64,000 nt of DNA from Rhododendron vialii (GCF_030253575.1 NC_080563.1:18347001-18411000); one strand, 5' to 3'; counted from the first letter of the stretch, positions 12,057 to 31,577 are shown. The notes: generated by a model from the letters alone, not told the origin. A program made the numbers and translations.

Positions 12057-13560
12057 TTTTTTTTATTATTATTATTTTGAAACACGTTAGAAATCCATTA
12101 ATCATAAGGAGGGAGTACAACTGTGCTGTCGCCGTTACAATAATGAAGACACTCCAGCGACAAACGAAGACCAAACTAGGGCCTAAGGAACATAACACAA
12201 CGTACTGTTCGCAATACACAAAAAACATAGCTACTATGCTATTGCTAGAAGATAAAGGTCAACAAAAGGCCTAGGGACGCCAACGACAAACGAAGTCCAG
12301 CAAGGCCTAATGAACAAAACAAAGTGTGTAAAGTGTGTGTTTTGTGCTTGTGGCCCAAAAACAAACTAAAATTAAAACTAATACAACTGAAGTAAACTCA
12401 CCACCTCAAAACTAAAGCTGAAAACTAACAACAAAACTGTTACAACCACTGGGGTAGAACTCACCCCTGAAAATCGGCTAACAAGGGAAGGGAGCCCCAG
12501 TGGTTAAATGAGCTCATGGCCAGCCTATACTAGCTGATGTGGGACTCTGGAACCTAACAAACCACCACGCTTAATTGCCACCGACCACGGTGGCCGACTT
12601 AGCAGGCAGTGCAACGACCACGGTGCATAAGCCGCCAATCAGCTAGTGGAGGCTGGTCTGCGTGAGAGTGGTGGCTGGCTCTGATACCATTGTTACAACC
12701 ACTGGGATAGAACTCACCCCTAAAAATCGGCTTATAAGGGAAGGAAGCCCCAGTGGTTATATGAGCACATAGTCAGCCTATACTAGCCGATATGGGACTT
12801 TGGAACATAACAAAAACCTAAGCTAATGCAACCCGTGATAATCCTAACTGAGGTTAGTGCCCACCAGCAACGAGCAATTAAGCCAGATGAGCCCACTACA
12901 TCAACCGCATGCGACCATGCAGCTGGCCAGATTGCGCCCATTTTAACCAGCAACCGACACAGATCGGGTAGTTAATAAACCAAAATAAATCTCCACAAGA
13001 TTCGAAGCAAGCCTACAAAACAAATAAAGCTCCCTAAACAAATACTCAGCCTCGCACTGGTAATACCCGATGGAATCCGACGGGGAAGGGGAAGTACGAG
13101 AGGGGGAGTCAGATCCAATCGGAAAAGAAAAAGAAAAGGAGGAACCAATCGGATGGGAGAGGGAGAACGGGAAAGGGGAGCCAATTGGGTTTGAGAAAAA
13201 GCCCGCTGAACGGAACAAGGAAGGGGCGTTCGAGAAAGGGGGGATCCGATCGGCTGGGTTTAAGAGGCAGAAACGTGCGAGGCTGGGACAGAGGGAATCG
13301 CAACGCCGAGACGGCCGGTTGTCGAAGAAACAAGACTGAGGCGGCGACGAGGCAAGACGTAGAGGAAGCGTATGCACAGATCGGAGGAGCGAACGACAAA
13401 GGGGACGAGGGTGATGCTTATTCTTGAAAATGAGAAGTGATTAACTGGTGGTGGTGGGGTGGGTGTGGCGAGGGAGGAGGCGACAACCTCCCCCCACGAA
13501 GGAAAAAACTTCGCTTTGTTTTGTACACTGGGTGCTCTGTGAGACTTTCTCTCTCTAAAA
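12057..13560 (-). mobile_element. LINE-like polyadenylated retroelement remnant, internally deleted
   Basis: Read on the minus strand, the 3' end is GTACTCCCTCCTTATGATT followed by TTTCAAAATAATAATAAT and poly-A (poly-T on the plus strand at 12057). Short plant LINEs often end this way. The 5' part (about 12990-13560) is GC-rich and pyrimidine-heavy, like a LINE leader. Reverse-transcriptase motifs are absent, so only the two ends remain, and a TRIM has inserted between them. No clear target duplication was seen. Moderate to low confidence. Confidence 0.4.
12438..12812 (-). mobile_element. Very short TRIM retrotransposon with 122-bp LTRs
   Basis: Two direct repeats of 122 bp (12438-12559 and 12691-12812) begin TGTTA and end TAACA on the minus strand. 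Next to the 5' LTR on the minus strand is TGGTATCAGAGCC, the initiator-Met tRNA primer-binding site. Before the 3' LTR is a purine/T-rich tract (GCGTGGTGGTT). The internal region is only about 131 bp. AAAAC flanks both sides (12433-12437 and 12813-12817) as a 5-bp target duplication. It has no coding capacity, as TRIMs do not. Confidence 0.9.
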
Positions 13561-13768
13561 GTTTTTTTTTTTTTTTAGTCAAGGGATTGGAGGAAGATAA
13601 CGTTTATTGAACTACATTGTTGATGTGAGCTCAAGTGATCATTTTTTGGAACTTACAGGAGTAGGTGACCTTTCTAGGAAGTTGGCGGAGACAAAGAGAG
13701 ATGATAATGTAGTATGATGTATCCACTAGTATACTTGCTTGCTTGCGAAGTTGATTTTGCCCGTTGAC

Positions 13769-15598
13769 TATTGTGCGCACACCCAGGATCTTCAAACCAA
13801 ACACACACACACACAAAAGATTTCAGAGAAAATTGCACTCTATATAATCACATATACAAAGTTGCAAAAAACTCTTCGGGAGCCACATTCCGACTCACCA
13901 CCGGAAGCCACACCGGCTCCCGCTCTTGACCTCACCCTCACAGCTCACATTGCTACAACAAAACCACTATACAATGTTACATTATATAGAAAACAAATAG
14001 AGCTTTGTCCATCGGCAGACATGGCACACAACCCAAACAAGGCTTTCAATGCATTGTAATCTTATCCATGCAGACTCAAGCTGGATTTGACCACATCTTC
14101 CAAAAACTTTATTTTGTGAGCCAATTCTTATCAATCTCCACCTTGGCGAATAAATCCATAAACCAGTGACATCGATAGAACCATCACCTCACTCCACTTG
14201 AACTAGAGTGCCATTGGTGTTCCACGCCCTTTGTTGTTGGGCACATGCACCTCCACTTGAGGTGCCTTATAATTTCAACCACTCTAGCAACTTCTATGTT
14301 CCAGAGCACAAACACAGTTACCCCCTACTTACACCAGAGGCTTATTCCACCAGATGAACTCACACATCACCTGGGAAGAGGCTGACACCCATCTCTGTTG
14401 ACACACTGCATCCCCTATCGAGCTCCACCACCTCCAAACTAAGATACACAACACATTAATCCGAGACGTCTTCTTTCCCTACTAGATCTCCCTGGCTCAT
14501 ACCGGCTTTGTTGCCGATATTCCACACACCCTGACCAGAGTGCCCACTTCCAAAATCGGATGCTCCTAATCCATCATCCATGAGAACAATGTCTGCGTCC
14601 TCCAGAAACAGTGTTTGATCGGTTGGCGTGGCACTCTAACCATCCGATGTGGCATCCACATGGCACTCTAGTAGACCCCACAACAATGACATGGCCAATG
14701 ACATGTCATCCATGTGGCACTGACGTTGCGGCCATGTTACAATGACATGTCATCCAGCTGGCTTTCTCTGACGTGGCTCCACCTGTCGTTGATGTGGCAA
14801 CACGTCATCATCTTCAACCACTATTCGTGCGTGACTCCCACGTGTGACGTTCGTTCCCACGTGTCTGTATTCAATCCGCGCTGCGGCTTCTTACGACATC
14901 TTCTGGAGACTTTCCGACCATCTAAAAGATCGTCTCTTCGAGACAAACATAACCCAGTCCTCAAAATTTGTTTTTGAGCACTTTTGGTCTAAGCTCAAAC
15001 AGACCAGTCCGTTCGTTTCCATGCGCCACTATTCAAAACGCACATACAGGCTACTCTGGTGATTAACCCCGACTACACACACTTTGTTGCGATAGTCTCA
15101 GTGAGGACCACAGTACCTACCCACTGATCAAAATCGAGTTTCGACCAACATCGATTCGGACCAGTTCTTAAACCAGTGTTTCAATGGTGATTCCGTACAT
15201 TTTTCTTGCGTTCCAAGGTTCCCTTGCTGTGATACCAATAATTGTGCGCACACCCAGGATCCTCAAACCAAACACATACAAGATTTCAGAGAAAATTTCA
15301 CTCTATATAAATCACATATACAAAATTACAAAAAAACTCTCCGGGAGCCGCTTTCTGGCTCACCACCGGAAGCCAAACCGACTCCCGCTCTCGACCTCAA
15401 CCTTTCAGCTCATATTGCTATAATAAAACCAATATACAATGTTACATTATATAGAAAACAAAGAGAGCTTTGTCCATTGGCAGATATGGCAAACAAACCA
15501 ACCAAGGCTTTCAATGCACTGTAATCTTATCCATGCAGACTCAAGCTGCCTTTGACCACATCTTCCAAAAACCATATTTTGTGAGCCAATTCTTAACA
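13769..15598 (-). mobile_element. Small non-autonomous LTR retrotransposon, LTRs about 360 bp
   Basis: Direct repeats lie at 13769-14133 (3' LTR) and 15239-15598 (5' LTR). On the minus strand both start TGWTAAGAATTGGCTCAC. The 5' LTR is followed by TTGGTATCACAGC, a near match to the Met-tRNA primer-binding site. The 3' LTR is preceded by the purine tract AAGGTGGAGATTG. TTGAC (left) and ATGAC (right) flank the element as a 4-of-5 target duplication. The internal 1.1 kb carries no gag or pol, so movement would need proteins from a relative, probably Copia-type judging by the polypurine tract. Confidence 0.8.
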
Positions 15599-16002
15599 AT
15601 GACCCCTCGCAGCGGTAGATGACATAGAGGCTACTATGCAACGATTTCAAAATATGAAATCATGTTGAATGCAATTGTAGAAGCTCGTGTAATTTTTTTT
15701 TTTGTTGAGAACTGAAAAGAAAGAACATTACTATATGCATTTTCATATCTTTTATGTACTAGTTGAAACGCTTGTCGAGCTTCAAATGTATCTTTTGTTG
15801 GAAGTAGGTTTTTTTAATTGCCATTATTATGATGTATTTTTTTCCAATTTTACAAATGGCAAAAACATTGACGTTTCTTAATGACCCCATGCTCCGGAAT
15901 TCCTGAAATCGTCACTGAGCATGTGGGTGTGTTCCTCCTCTTTGGAGCATGAGCATACGCTCTATTGGCAGTCTGATACAGCAGCGGAAAAGTTTTCCTA
16001 TC

Positions 16003-16041
<39 letters not shown>

Positions 16042-16044
<3 letters not shown>

Positions 16045-16399
16045 TCAGGTTTCGGTGAGGGATCCCTTATTTTTTTAAAATGCGGAACTTTCCTTTCCGA
16101 TTGAATTTCGATGATCCGAGCCGCTCAAAGTGATCAGAACGTGATTTTAAGGGTTCCCACGAGAAATCAGCAAAAAAAATGACCGGGAAGGGCTTCATCC
16201 GAGCAGTTTTCATTGAACGGTTCAAAAAAACCTGCTCGGATGAAGCCCTTCCCGATCATTTTTTTTGCTGATTTCTCGCGGGGACCCTTAAAATCACGTT
16301 CTGCACACATTGAACGGTTCGGATTTTCAAAATTTGATCGGAAAATAAAAGTCCCGCATTTTAACAAAGTGAGGGATCCATCACTTGATAATTTGTGTG

Positions 16400-16400
<1 letters not shown>
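16042..16400. mobile_element. Foldback MITE in a (TA)n tract, copy 1
   Basis: Near-perfect palindromic arms of about 70 bp lie at 16139-16206 and 16232-16305. They include AACGTGATTTTAAGGG and GAGAAATCAGC and surround a short loop. Less matched sequence continues outward to GAGGGATCC at both ends. The element sits between (AT)n at 16010-16041 and (TA)n at 16401-16420, fitting insertion at TA sites. A related copy is at 53964-54313. No protein is encoded. Confidence 0.7.
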
Positions 16401-16431
<31 letters not shown>

Positions 16432-17546
16432 TACATACATATACATACCTAATAAAACACAAGGGTGTGGGGTCTATACAAACATAAGTTAAAAGAATGG
16501 CTAAAATTGATTTGATCTAAGGGATGAAGTGTGCTTTCTAACTCTCTTAAGAAAGTGTTCAGACTCTGTCTAATATTTTACAAAAATACCATTAGTTCTT
16601 TTTACCCACTGGTCATCAACTTCTATCGTTAGGATCACCAAAAAAAAAACCATTGTCTTTTGGGTGTCCCCCCCTCTCTATTTTGCACATCCCCCTACTT
16701 CTCCATAGCATTCCCACCACCGTCTGTCGTCGTAAACTCAACTCACTCTCCATTATGACAGCATCTTCCGCCAGTCACGTATCTCCTCCTTGTAAGTTTG
16801 CACCCACAACCTCTCTCTCGATCGTAGCTCCATTTTTCGAATCTCCACCCATTGTCTAATACCATGTTGGTGAGTAATCAATTCCTTTAAAAAGAAGGAA
16901 AAAACAAACAAAAGGGAGGGGGGTGGGTGGTGGGGACCTTAAGACATTGTGTTGATAATTGGGGAAGGTTTTTGTTAAGTTTTTGTTAATTTACTTGATA
17001 TGATTGGGTGAGACATCACGTAGTCATTGATATTCTTATTTTGTGGTGTTTGAGAATTCTGGTCATTACACTTTTTGGAGGAAGAAATCGCGGAAGTAAA
17101 TGTGTAGAGAAAAATTCGGGATTCAAAGGCAATACAACTCCATGCCAACTCTGTTAGTTATAATATGCTCAAAGGGTGGTCAAATTCTAACTATGTTCAT
17201 GTGAAGAATGAGTGTGTATAAAAAGGAGCAATCAGTTGAAATTCTTGAGGTTGTATTAATAACACTTCAGTTTCTGCATTGTTTTTGAAAAGTGATTTTG
17301 GGAGCTGAAGAAAAAATATAATTGGTGCAATTTAATTAGTACTACTATGATATCTTCAAGCCCTCTAATTATTTGCATCCCATCTCCATTAATCTGAGCA
17401 TGCAGGTTAGACTTGCATCGACATCAAAAACTCTTGGAAGTACCAGTGGTTTGCTTTGATAACTTGAAGACTTTTGGATTAATTGATGTGTGTGTATAAA
17501 TTGAGGACTTCTTGATTAATTCTAATCGGGGAGAATAGTGCCATAA

Positions 17547-18268
17547 GAGCATTCACAGAGGAATAAGCAAAACAAAAGGTTGCTAAAGTTAGCAATATTT
17601 GTTAAAAAAAGTGCTCACATTGGAATAATCAAACTAAACAATCTCTTAGCAACTCATCAAATTTTGACTTTTAAATAATCAAAACTAGCAACTTTTGCCA
17701 ATAACCAAATTTAGTGATCCCCATATTTTTTCAATCAAGTACACCTATCATTACACAAAAATCTTCTCTCTCTCTCTCTCAACAATATTTTCAAAAAATA
17801 ACTATAAAAAACCATTACTATTCTTTTCAGAAACTTTTTCTAAAAAAAAAAACCGTCTTTATACGAACTTTTTTTTAAATAAAAATTGATCAATTTTTAA
17901 AAAAAAAATTGTATTGACACAAAATTGTTTTTTTACACATTTTTTTCATTAACTATTTTTTTATCCAACTGTTTCTAACTTAAATTGTTTTTTTCTTTCA
18001 AAAACTGTTTAATAAACTTTTTTTTTTCAAGAACAAATATTTTTTTATAAAAATTATTTTTAACATAAATTAGTTTTTCAAAAGATTTACGTGAAATAAA
18101 GGGGAAAAGTTTAGAGAAAACTCAGGGAAGGAAGCAACGGTTTTATTGGTTTTGATTATGAGCAAAAAATAACCAAAAGTGAGACTTGACATTGTTAATT
18201 TTAGCAATCTCTAAATGGATAATTAAAATCTGATGTGGTATGTTTTAATTATTCCACTATGGATGCTC
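17547..18268. mobile_element. PIF/Harbinger-like non-autonomous element, GAGCAT family, copy 2
   Basis: The left end GAGCATTCACAGAGGAATAA and the right end read in reverse, GAGCATCCATAGTGGAATAA, form terminal inverted repeats. TAA is present on both sides (17544-17546 and 18269-18271). The 722-bp interior is extremely AT-rich with runs of T and A and encodes nothing. It shares the GAGCAT-type ends of the element at 11306-11674. Confidence 0.75.
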
Positions 18269-18399
18269 TAAGCATGGGCAAACACTAGTTAATGATAAAA
18301 AAGAAACCAAGCGGTAACCAAAAAAAAAAAAAAATCTATCACTACATCCACCTCACAATTCTTTTTAAAAAACAGAAGGATTAAAAAAAAAAACACCCA

Positions 18400-19117
18400 A
18401 TTGTTGCAAGGAACCATCACAACCCTAAAAAACAGCACAAAACACCGGCTAAGCCCAAACCCTAACCCTAACCCTAGACCTAGAAGCCAGACAAAGCAAA
18501 CTCCACCCGCCGAAGCTGCAAACAGCCACAACTCCAAAGTCCCACAGATCAAAACAAACAAGGCAGCAGCCCAAACACACTTTCCACCACCAACCACTGC
18601 CAAAAGCCGCCACCGTCGCCGTCTGGGGAAGAAACCAGAGGGTTTCGCACGCACGCTCCAAGCCACCAAACGAACCAAGGCTGAGGACGGACCACAGAAA
18701 CGGCTGCAACCATCGGCCGCGTGAGACACCCTGGCCGTTTGGCAAAGACCGGATCGACCCAAGAGATATCCACTGCTACTTCTTGCCTCTCACTCACCTC
18801 CCTCAACCGAGCATATCCCCACGTTGGGGCTTCTTCTTGCGTGAGATCACAATGAGGATAGTACGCTCAATCCTCCCACAAGCCCTACAGAGCTTACTAA
18901 CCCCATCGTAGCAACACAAAATCCACCTTCGAGGCCCATCCGGAATACTAAGGTAGAAACCCTAACCCTCAAAAATATTCGTCTCCTTTCCGCTTCCAGT
19001 CTCCTATCCGCTTCCACCGAGATCACCTCCCCCACAGCCCTTCCCAGCAACTCACCCGTCTTCTCTGACAAACTTTCCAACAGCAACTTCGGAACCACTA
19101 GGAAAATTCAAAGCAAA
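18400..19117 (+). promoter_or_regulatory. Putative promoter and 5' leader of the RING-PGM chimera
   Basis: This C-rich stretch ends at the RING ATG. It contains telo-box motifs: AAACCCTAACCCTAACCCTA near 18466 and AAACCCTAACCCT near 18957. In plants such motifs are common near transcription starts of genes active in dividing cells. No TATA box is obvious. Short open frames on both strands have biased composition and no family match, so I treat the stretch as non-coding. Confidence 0.35.
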
Positions 19118-26866
<7,749 letters not shown>

Positions 26867-29800
26867 GGCATATAGAATTTTTTAGTTTTAGGTCTTCAAT
26901 TATAGTCTCTTTTATGTGTGACATTAATTTTTGTGCATAAAAATAGTACTTTTTGTTTATTCTTTTTTATTTGGTTTCTTTTTTTAATTCATAACGGTAA
27001 GACTTGAAACTAAGCCTCTAAGCAAGCACACTCTACCACATAGTCTTGAATTAAATACATTTCACTTGATTTAGAATTTTGGAAGTAATTACTTTCCCCA
27101 ATGTAGTACTTATTTTCTTCCATAGATAGATAAGAGAATATTGAACAGAAATTTGGAAAGAGTGAAATGATAGGGGGAGCTCACAAGTCCACAACAGAAT
27201 AGAGCCACTATATCTACATATTCAATAGAGAAGGGACATTCATCCCAGCTAAGGGTATCTCTCATAGCATATATCCAAAATTGGATAAACAAAATTTGTG
27301 ACCTCATCCTGGCTATCCATTTAGGGGGTTGTTTGTTTTGAGGAGTTGTTTGTTTACCACTATCAGCCTCTCTTGTGTTGTAGCTGCCGTTCTTGTGTTG
27401 GAGTGTATCTATAGTTACATTCCCGTATCTATTTTAGAAAATTTTTTGCGTTACTTGTAAATAATTCTGATGTTTGGCAAAAAATAGATAATGCGGATTA
27501 TGTTATCCTGCATCATTCGTTCACACTATTTTCCCTTACTACAAGCTGTCCTTCCCCTAGAATGCTTCTTTCTGTCTATCATGTGCTTGACCGTGACTGC
27601 TTTGAGAATCTGGGACTGGTTCATGTTTCTGTGGAAACAGATTGAAGAAAAGTTAGGGAAAAAGAAGTGAAAATTTCTGTTTCTTCTATGGTGAAACTGA
27701 CAAGCTTAAAATTCCAAATTTGAGTAAAAATAGTCACTGTTGGATTCTGCTCTGGTTTTACTTAGTGTTCGGTTACTTTGACCTTATTGTTTTACGAAAA
27801 TATCTTGGTTGCTGCAGAGTCTTCTGCTAGAGCAAAGAATCAACAATTCCTATGGGCCTATGGCATGTCTCACTGACAAGGTACTCAGATTCTTGGAATG
27901 CAAACGGTTGTTTCTAACCCTTGATTGTTTGAGATCATACTTTACGATGACATCTTAATATGGCTTGCAAACAGCTGTTTCTTGGAATGCAACCTGTTGA
28001 TTTTGATTCTGATTGATGATGCCTTGTTTACTGTTTTTCTTTTTCTTTTTCTTTCCCGAACGACATTTGACCACTTTGTGGTCTAAGAATCCCCTGCTGA
28101 TGTTTAACCCTAGTCTTTTTCTTTTTAAATTTGCAGAACCTCTGTAAGTTCTCTTCCAAGTTTGTTCCGTAGTACATACAATTGCAGCAGAGACCTTTAA
28201 CTGGCTCGTCGGAAGTTTGGGATTTGCATATTTCTACATTAGGGACTTTTTAAATGCTTCGAGTTTGCGCACAAGGGAGGCAGGTGATCCGAGTAATGGT
28301 TCAAGTTTATCCATGTATTTCCAGCTTCAGCAGTTTGCAAATTTTTTGTGAGACTATCAGTTTCTAGTGTTGGGCACAGATAGTGAACGCAAGTATAGTT
28401 TGTTTCAAGTTTATCCATGTATTTCCAGCTTCGGCAGTATGCAAATTTTTGAGACTGTCAGTTTCTAGTGTTGGGCACAGATAGTGAACGCAAGTATAGT
28501 TTGTTTCATTGCCGATCAAAAAAAGAGAGTATAGTTTGTTTAATTACGGAGAAAAAAGGTGCGTGCATTAGAACATTTATTATGGTTACATGTTGATTGA
28601 GTTCTGCTTCGTCCATCAATTGGTTGTTATGAAACAGTTGTGTTATACACCTCAATTTTCAAATTATTGCTCTTGTTGTTTGACATGCCTATTCTGTTCA
28701 TGTGTTGGCTATATATGTACTATTTTCGATCCACAATCCGAGGTCATGAGACTCGCCCATCCTCCTTTAGAACTGGGGCAAATTGTATGCAATGCCGACA
28801 CAAATGGAAAGTTATATGCTGTTTGTCTAGGGTTCAACTATTGGGCCAAGCCACAAGATTGCAATTTCTTGTAAATTTCTTTGTTTTGATGTTGATGGCC
28901 TTCATTTGACACGTAAGTTGATTCAGAAATCACTGACCGTTGTAAAAAAAAGAAGCATCATATGTCCCATCACGCAATATTTAAATGACCACGCGATAAT
29001 GGATAGAATTGATAAATTGAGTTCAATGGACAGAGAAGGGAGGAGGGCACAAACACCATTGTGGTTAGGGCATCACCACTAGCCATTCCAAACTCCTTCT
29101 AGAGATAAGGTGAGAGCTAATTCTTCAAAGGAGGTTGCACCTGGCTCTCAATATAAATTTTTGCATAAATTTCCACAAAGTTCATAAATTTTTCACTGAT
29201 CGAAGAGGAATGTAACCCTTAACGACATTAAATTTATTTTTTCGTAAGTTCAATATTTTTATCACATGTTTTTTTTTATGGATTATGGTTGGTGTGAATA
29301 GACGTATAAAAGCGAATTCACAAATTTGTCCATTTACGTACTTGTATGAATGAATCATTGTTCCCCCCTTGCCTTTTAGAGATGAAGTGAAGAGCTAATT
29401 CTTCAAAAGAAACCGGCACCGGGCTCTCTACACCATCTCTACATTTTGCAAAATGAAGAGATCCTCTTTTTTTGTGGAGAGTCGCAATTCACTATCTAGT
29501 TATTATTGCCGTTCAAAAAAAAACTACTTAGTTATTATTTTACTCAATGAAAAATCATTATTGTCTGATATAAAATGGTTTAATTTTTTGAGATCACCTC
29601 CAACTGTATTTTATGCCCCAAGGGCATATGCTTGTGATCATTAATTAAATGAATACAACTATACCCACTTATATTGGAAACTGTAGAAGTAGAACTTATT
29701 CTTGTGAGACCAAAACACCCTTTTACTTTTCCTTTCACCACTTTTTCATTTATGTTGATCCCTTCATCTTTCACTCCCGTTCATTTTCAATTTCCTCAGA

Positions 29801-30095
29801 AATAAAATTGAAAAACCCTCCCACGAGCAAATTGTTTCTGAAAACTGTTTGTGGGAAGGTTTTCTAACGAATAACGATAGCACGCTTTGGAGAGACTGGA
29901 GAACAATGTTTCGAATTCTCGGAAACTGTTTCTTGCAAAATGAAAACGATATTAAACGACAAGTGTTTCCTAACTTTTTATTGTATTGGGAGAAACTTGA
30001 AGAATGAAAATAAGAAAAACAAAAACAATGCCTAAAGAGTTCCTAGTTGTTCTATGCACCCTGTGGTTGAACATTTTTTGAAACTTCATTTCTAG
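26867..30095. other. Intergenic region downstream of RING-PGM
   Basis: No gene recognised. Two spliceable-looking open pieces (27820-27881 after GCTGCAG, and 28138-28172 after TTGCAG) have no family match. A 104-bp tandem duplication is listed separately. 28,900-29,900 is AT-rich with two related stretches that share GAGCTAATTCTTCAAA (29,109 and 29,392), probably a decayed MITE. From 29905 the sequence duplicates the last PGM exons and introns. Confidence 0.55.
28301..28508. repeat. 104-bp tandem duplication
   Basis: Two head-to-tail units start TCAAGTTTATCCATGTATTT at 28301 and 28405 and end in GCAAGTATAGTTTGTT. A few substitutions and a small indel separate them. This is non-coding intergenic DNA. 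Confidence 0.9.
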
Positions 30096-30381
30096 ATTTT
30101 CTGTTTCTCTGGAGGGGACTTGGAAGGTGCAACCATTCGGCTTTACATGGGATGGGAGCGATACAGCAGAAATCTAGCAAACTGGGAGGCAAATTCTCAA
30201 GAAGCAGCACTTACTCATCTTGTGAGAAAGGCTTGCTTGATCCCTGATTTTATTGTTACTGACCCTCTGTTATTTTCTTTCTAACTAGGGTTGCATTTGG
30301 TCACAGGTTAAGGTTGCTCTCATGCTGTCCAAGATTGAGGAATTGACTGGCCAATTCGCCCCCTCATCTAGTATTACATAG
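30096..30381 (+). pseudogene. Partial tandem duplicate of the last two PGM exons
   Basis: 30096-30221 and 30307-30381 correspond to the exons at 26592-26699 and 26786-26866. The encoded pieces read EGATIRLYMG and VALMLSKIEELTG and end in a stop. The exon copy has a small in-frame insertion. The duplicated block runs from about 29905 to 30616 and resumes at 31240. It contains only the 3' end of the gene, has no start or upstream exons, and is therefore a gene fragment. It sits in the same orientation as the parent. Confidence 0.85.
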
Positions 30382-30616
30382 ACCGCGAGGCGTATAGAGT
30401 TTTTTAGTTTTAAATCTTCAATTAATTATATTGTCTTCAATTTTTGTGCATAAAAATAATGCTTTTTGTTGATTCATTTTTTTAAAATTCATAACAGTAA
30501 GAGTTGAAACTAAGCCTCTAAGCTAGCACATTCTACCACGTAATAGTCTTGAATTAATTGCATTTCACTTTGTTTAGAATTTCGGAAGTAAATTACTTTC
30601 CTCAATGTAGTACTTA

Positions 30617-30876
30617 GGCTCTGTTTATTTGGGGTGAAAATGTTTTCCGCAAAAATATTTTCCTAATTTTTAGTGTTTGGTAGCACAAAAATTGGGAAAA
30701 ACTTTTTACAAGTAAAATATTTCACACCAAATCAGCGTAAATTAACTTACCACTGAAATCTCCGTAAGTTATTTTACCAGTGCTACTCACGACCCTCTCT
30801 TCCAACAGGCACTTGCCAAGAATTGGAACTTTCAGTTTCATTCTCTCTCTAGATACACCTATTAGCTATCCCAGGC

Positions 30877-30947
<71 letters not shown>

Positions 30948-31239
30948 GTATTATTGTATATGTTTACATGTATCTATCAGTATAAAGGATTTGTATCCAA
31001 ATTTGTTGCGGAGACATGATCTCCACATCCAACAAAACCCAATTTCTAACATTTCACATTTCATTCTTCCAAAACCGATCACCAGTATGGGAATGTTTGT
31101 TTACAAAAGTTCAAAGCACTGTTTTTAAGAATGTACCAAACACCAACAAATAGAAGTTCAAAAATTATTTTACATGCAAAAGATTTTTCATGAAAAGATT
31201 TTTTGTTGTAAAATATTTTACGTTGAAACAAACAGAGCC
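30617..31239. mobile_element. PIF/Harbinger-like element carrying a (TC)n tract
   Basis: The ends GGCTCTGTTTRTTT and AAACAAACAGAGCC are terminal inverted repeats, flanked by TTA at 30614-30616 and 31240-31242. The parent sequence at about 27105-27115 reads GTACTTATTTT without the insert, so it is a natural empty site that confirms both boundaries. The 623-bp interior holds about 37 CT units at 30869-30942 and a subterminal repeat based on AAAATATTTTAC. No transposase is present. Confidence 0.9.
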
Positions 31240-31577
31240 TTATTTTCCTATTTTAATAGTTGGAAAACATCTACGTCAGCTAACTAACAGTCTAAAATTA
31301 GGGATTGTAATGCGGCACATGGGCCGTCGATTTCTGCAATTAACGGTTGCGATGCATTTTTAAATTTTGACCGTTAATAATAATTAACTGCATTTTCGTG
31401 CAAATAGGAGCCACACTTTCTGGCAATGACATTAATTAAATTTTGTTTGAAAGACTGCCATATCAATCGATTTTGATGGTTTTGTTTTGACCCGTCACAC
31501 GCTCAACTATTTAAAGGAATATGCAATGATTATATCGCCTATTATTTCTACCATTACTTCTATATTTTACCTATTTT

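Larger units (their letters stand above)
11720..15917 (-). mobile_element. Possible interrupted hAT-like element hosting nested insertions
   Basis: The right end, read on the minus strand, starts CAGTGACGATTTCAGGAAT and runs to ATGGGGTC. The left end reads GGGGTCGCCTGACCCC and then a GC-rich end near 11720. This parallels the hAT-like element at 36664-37356, which has CAGTGGCGACTCC at one end and GGGGTCAGGCGACCCC near the other. If real, the LINE-like, TRIM and LTR elements all lie inside it. No matching 8-bp target duplication was found. Confidence 0.3.
9953..18399. other. Intergenic transposon nest between the MOR1-like and RING-PGM genes
   Basis: No host gene is recognisable. Open frames of 60-145 codons here fall inside repeat DNA. 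9953-10750 holds imperfect repeats around GGATCCRGMCC (10380-10530). A 34-bp tandem duplication, PIF-type elements, a TRIM, an LTR element, a LINE-like remnant and a foldback MITE are listed separately. 16480-17540 is AT-rich and featureless to me. Confidence 0.6.

Noticed and set aside
12943..13427. Open frames of 80-144 codons on both strands
   Set aside because: They lie in the GC-rich 5' part of a LINE-like remnant, are rich in Arg/Gly/Ser/Pro, and lack any domain signature.
18289..18806. Overlapping open frames on both strands (up to 157 codons) upstream of the RING array
   Set aside because: Composition is low-complexity (Gly/Leu/Trp-rich one way, Pro/Lys-rich the other), frames overlap on both strands, and no family motif is visible. 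The telo-boxes favour a promoter/leader reading.
27820..28172. Two exon-like open pieces (LLLEQRINNSYGPMACLTDK) after CAG acceptors downstream of PGM
   Set aside because: They are too short and match no family I know. They could be remains of another gene, but support is insufficient to call one.
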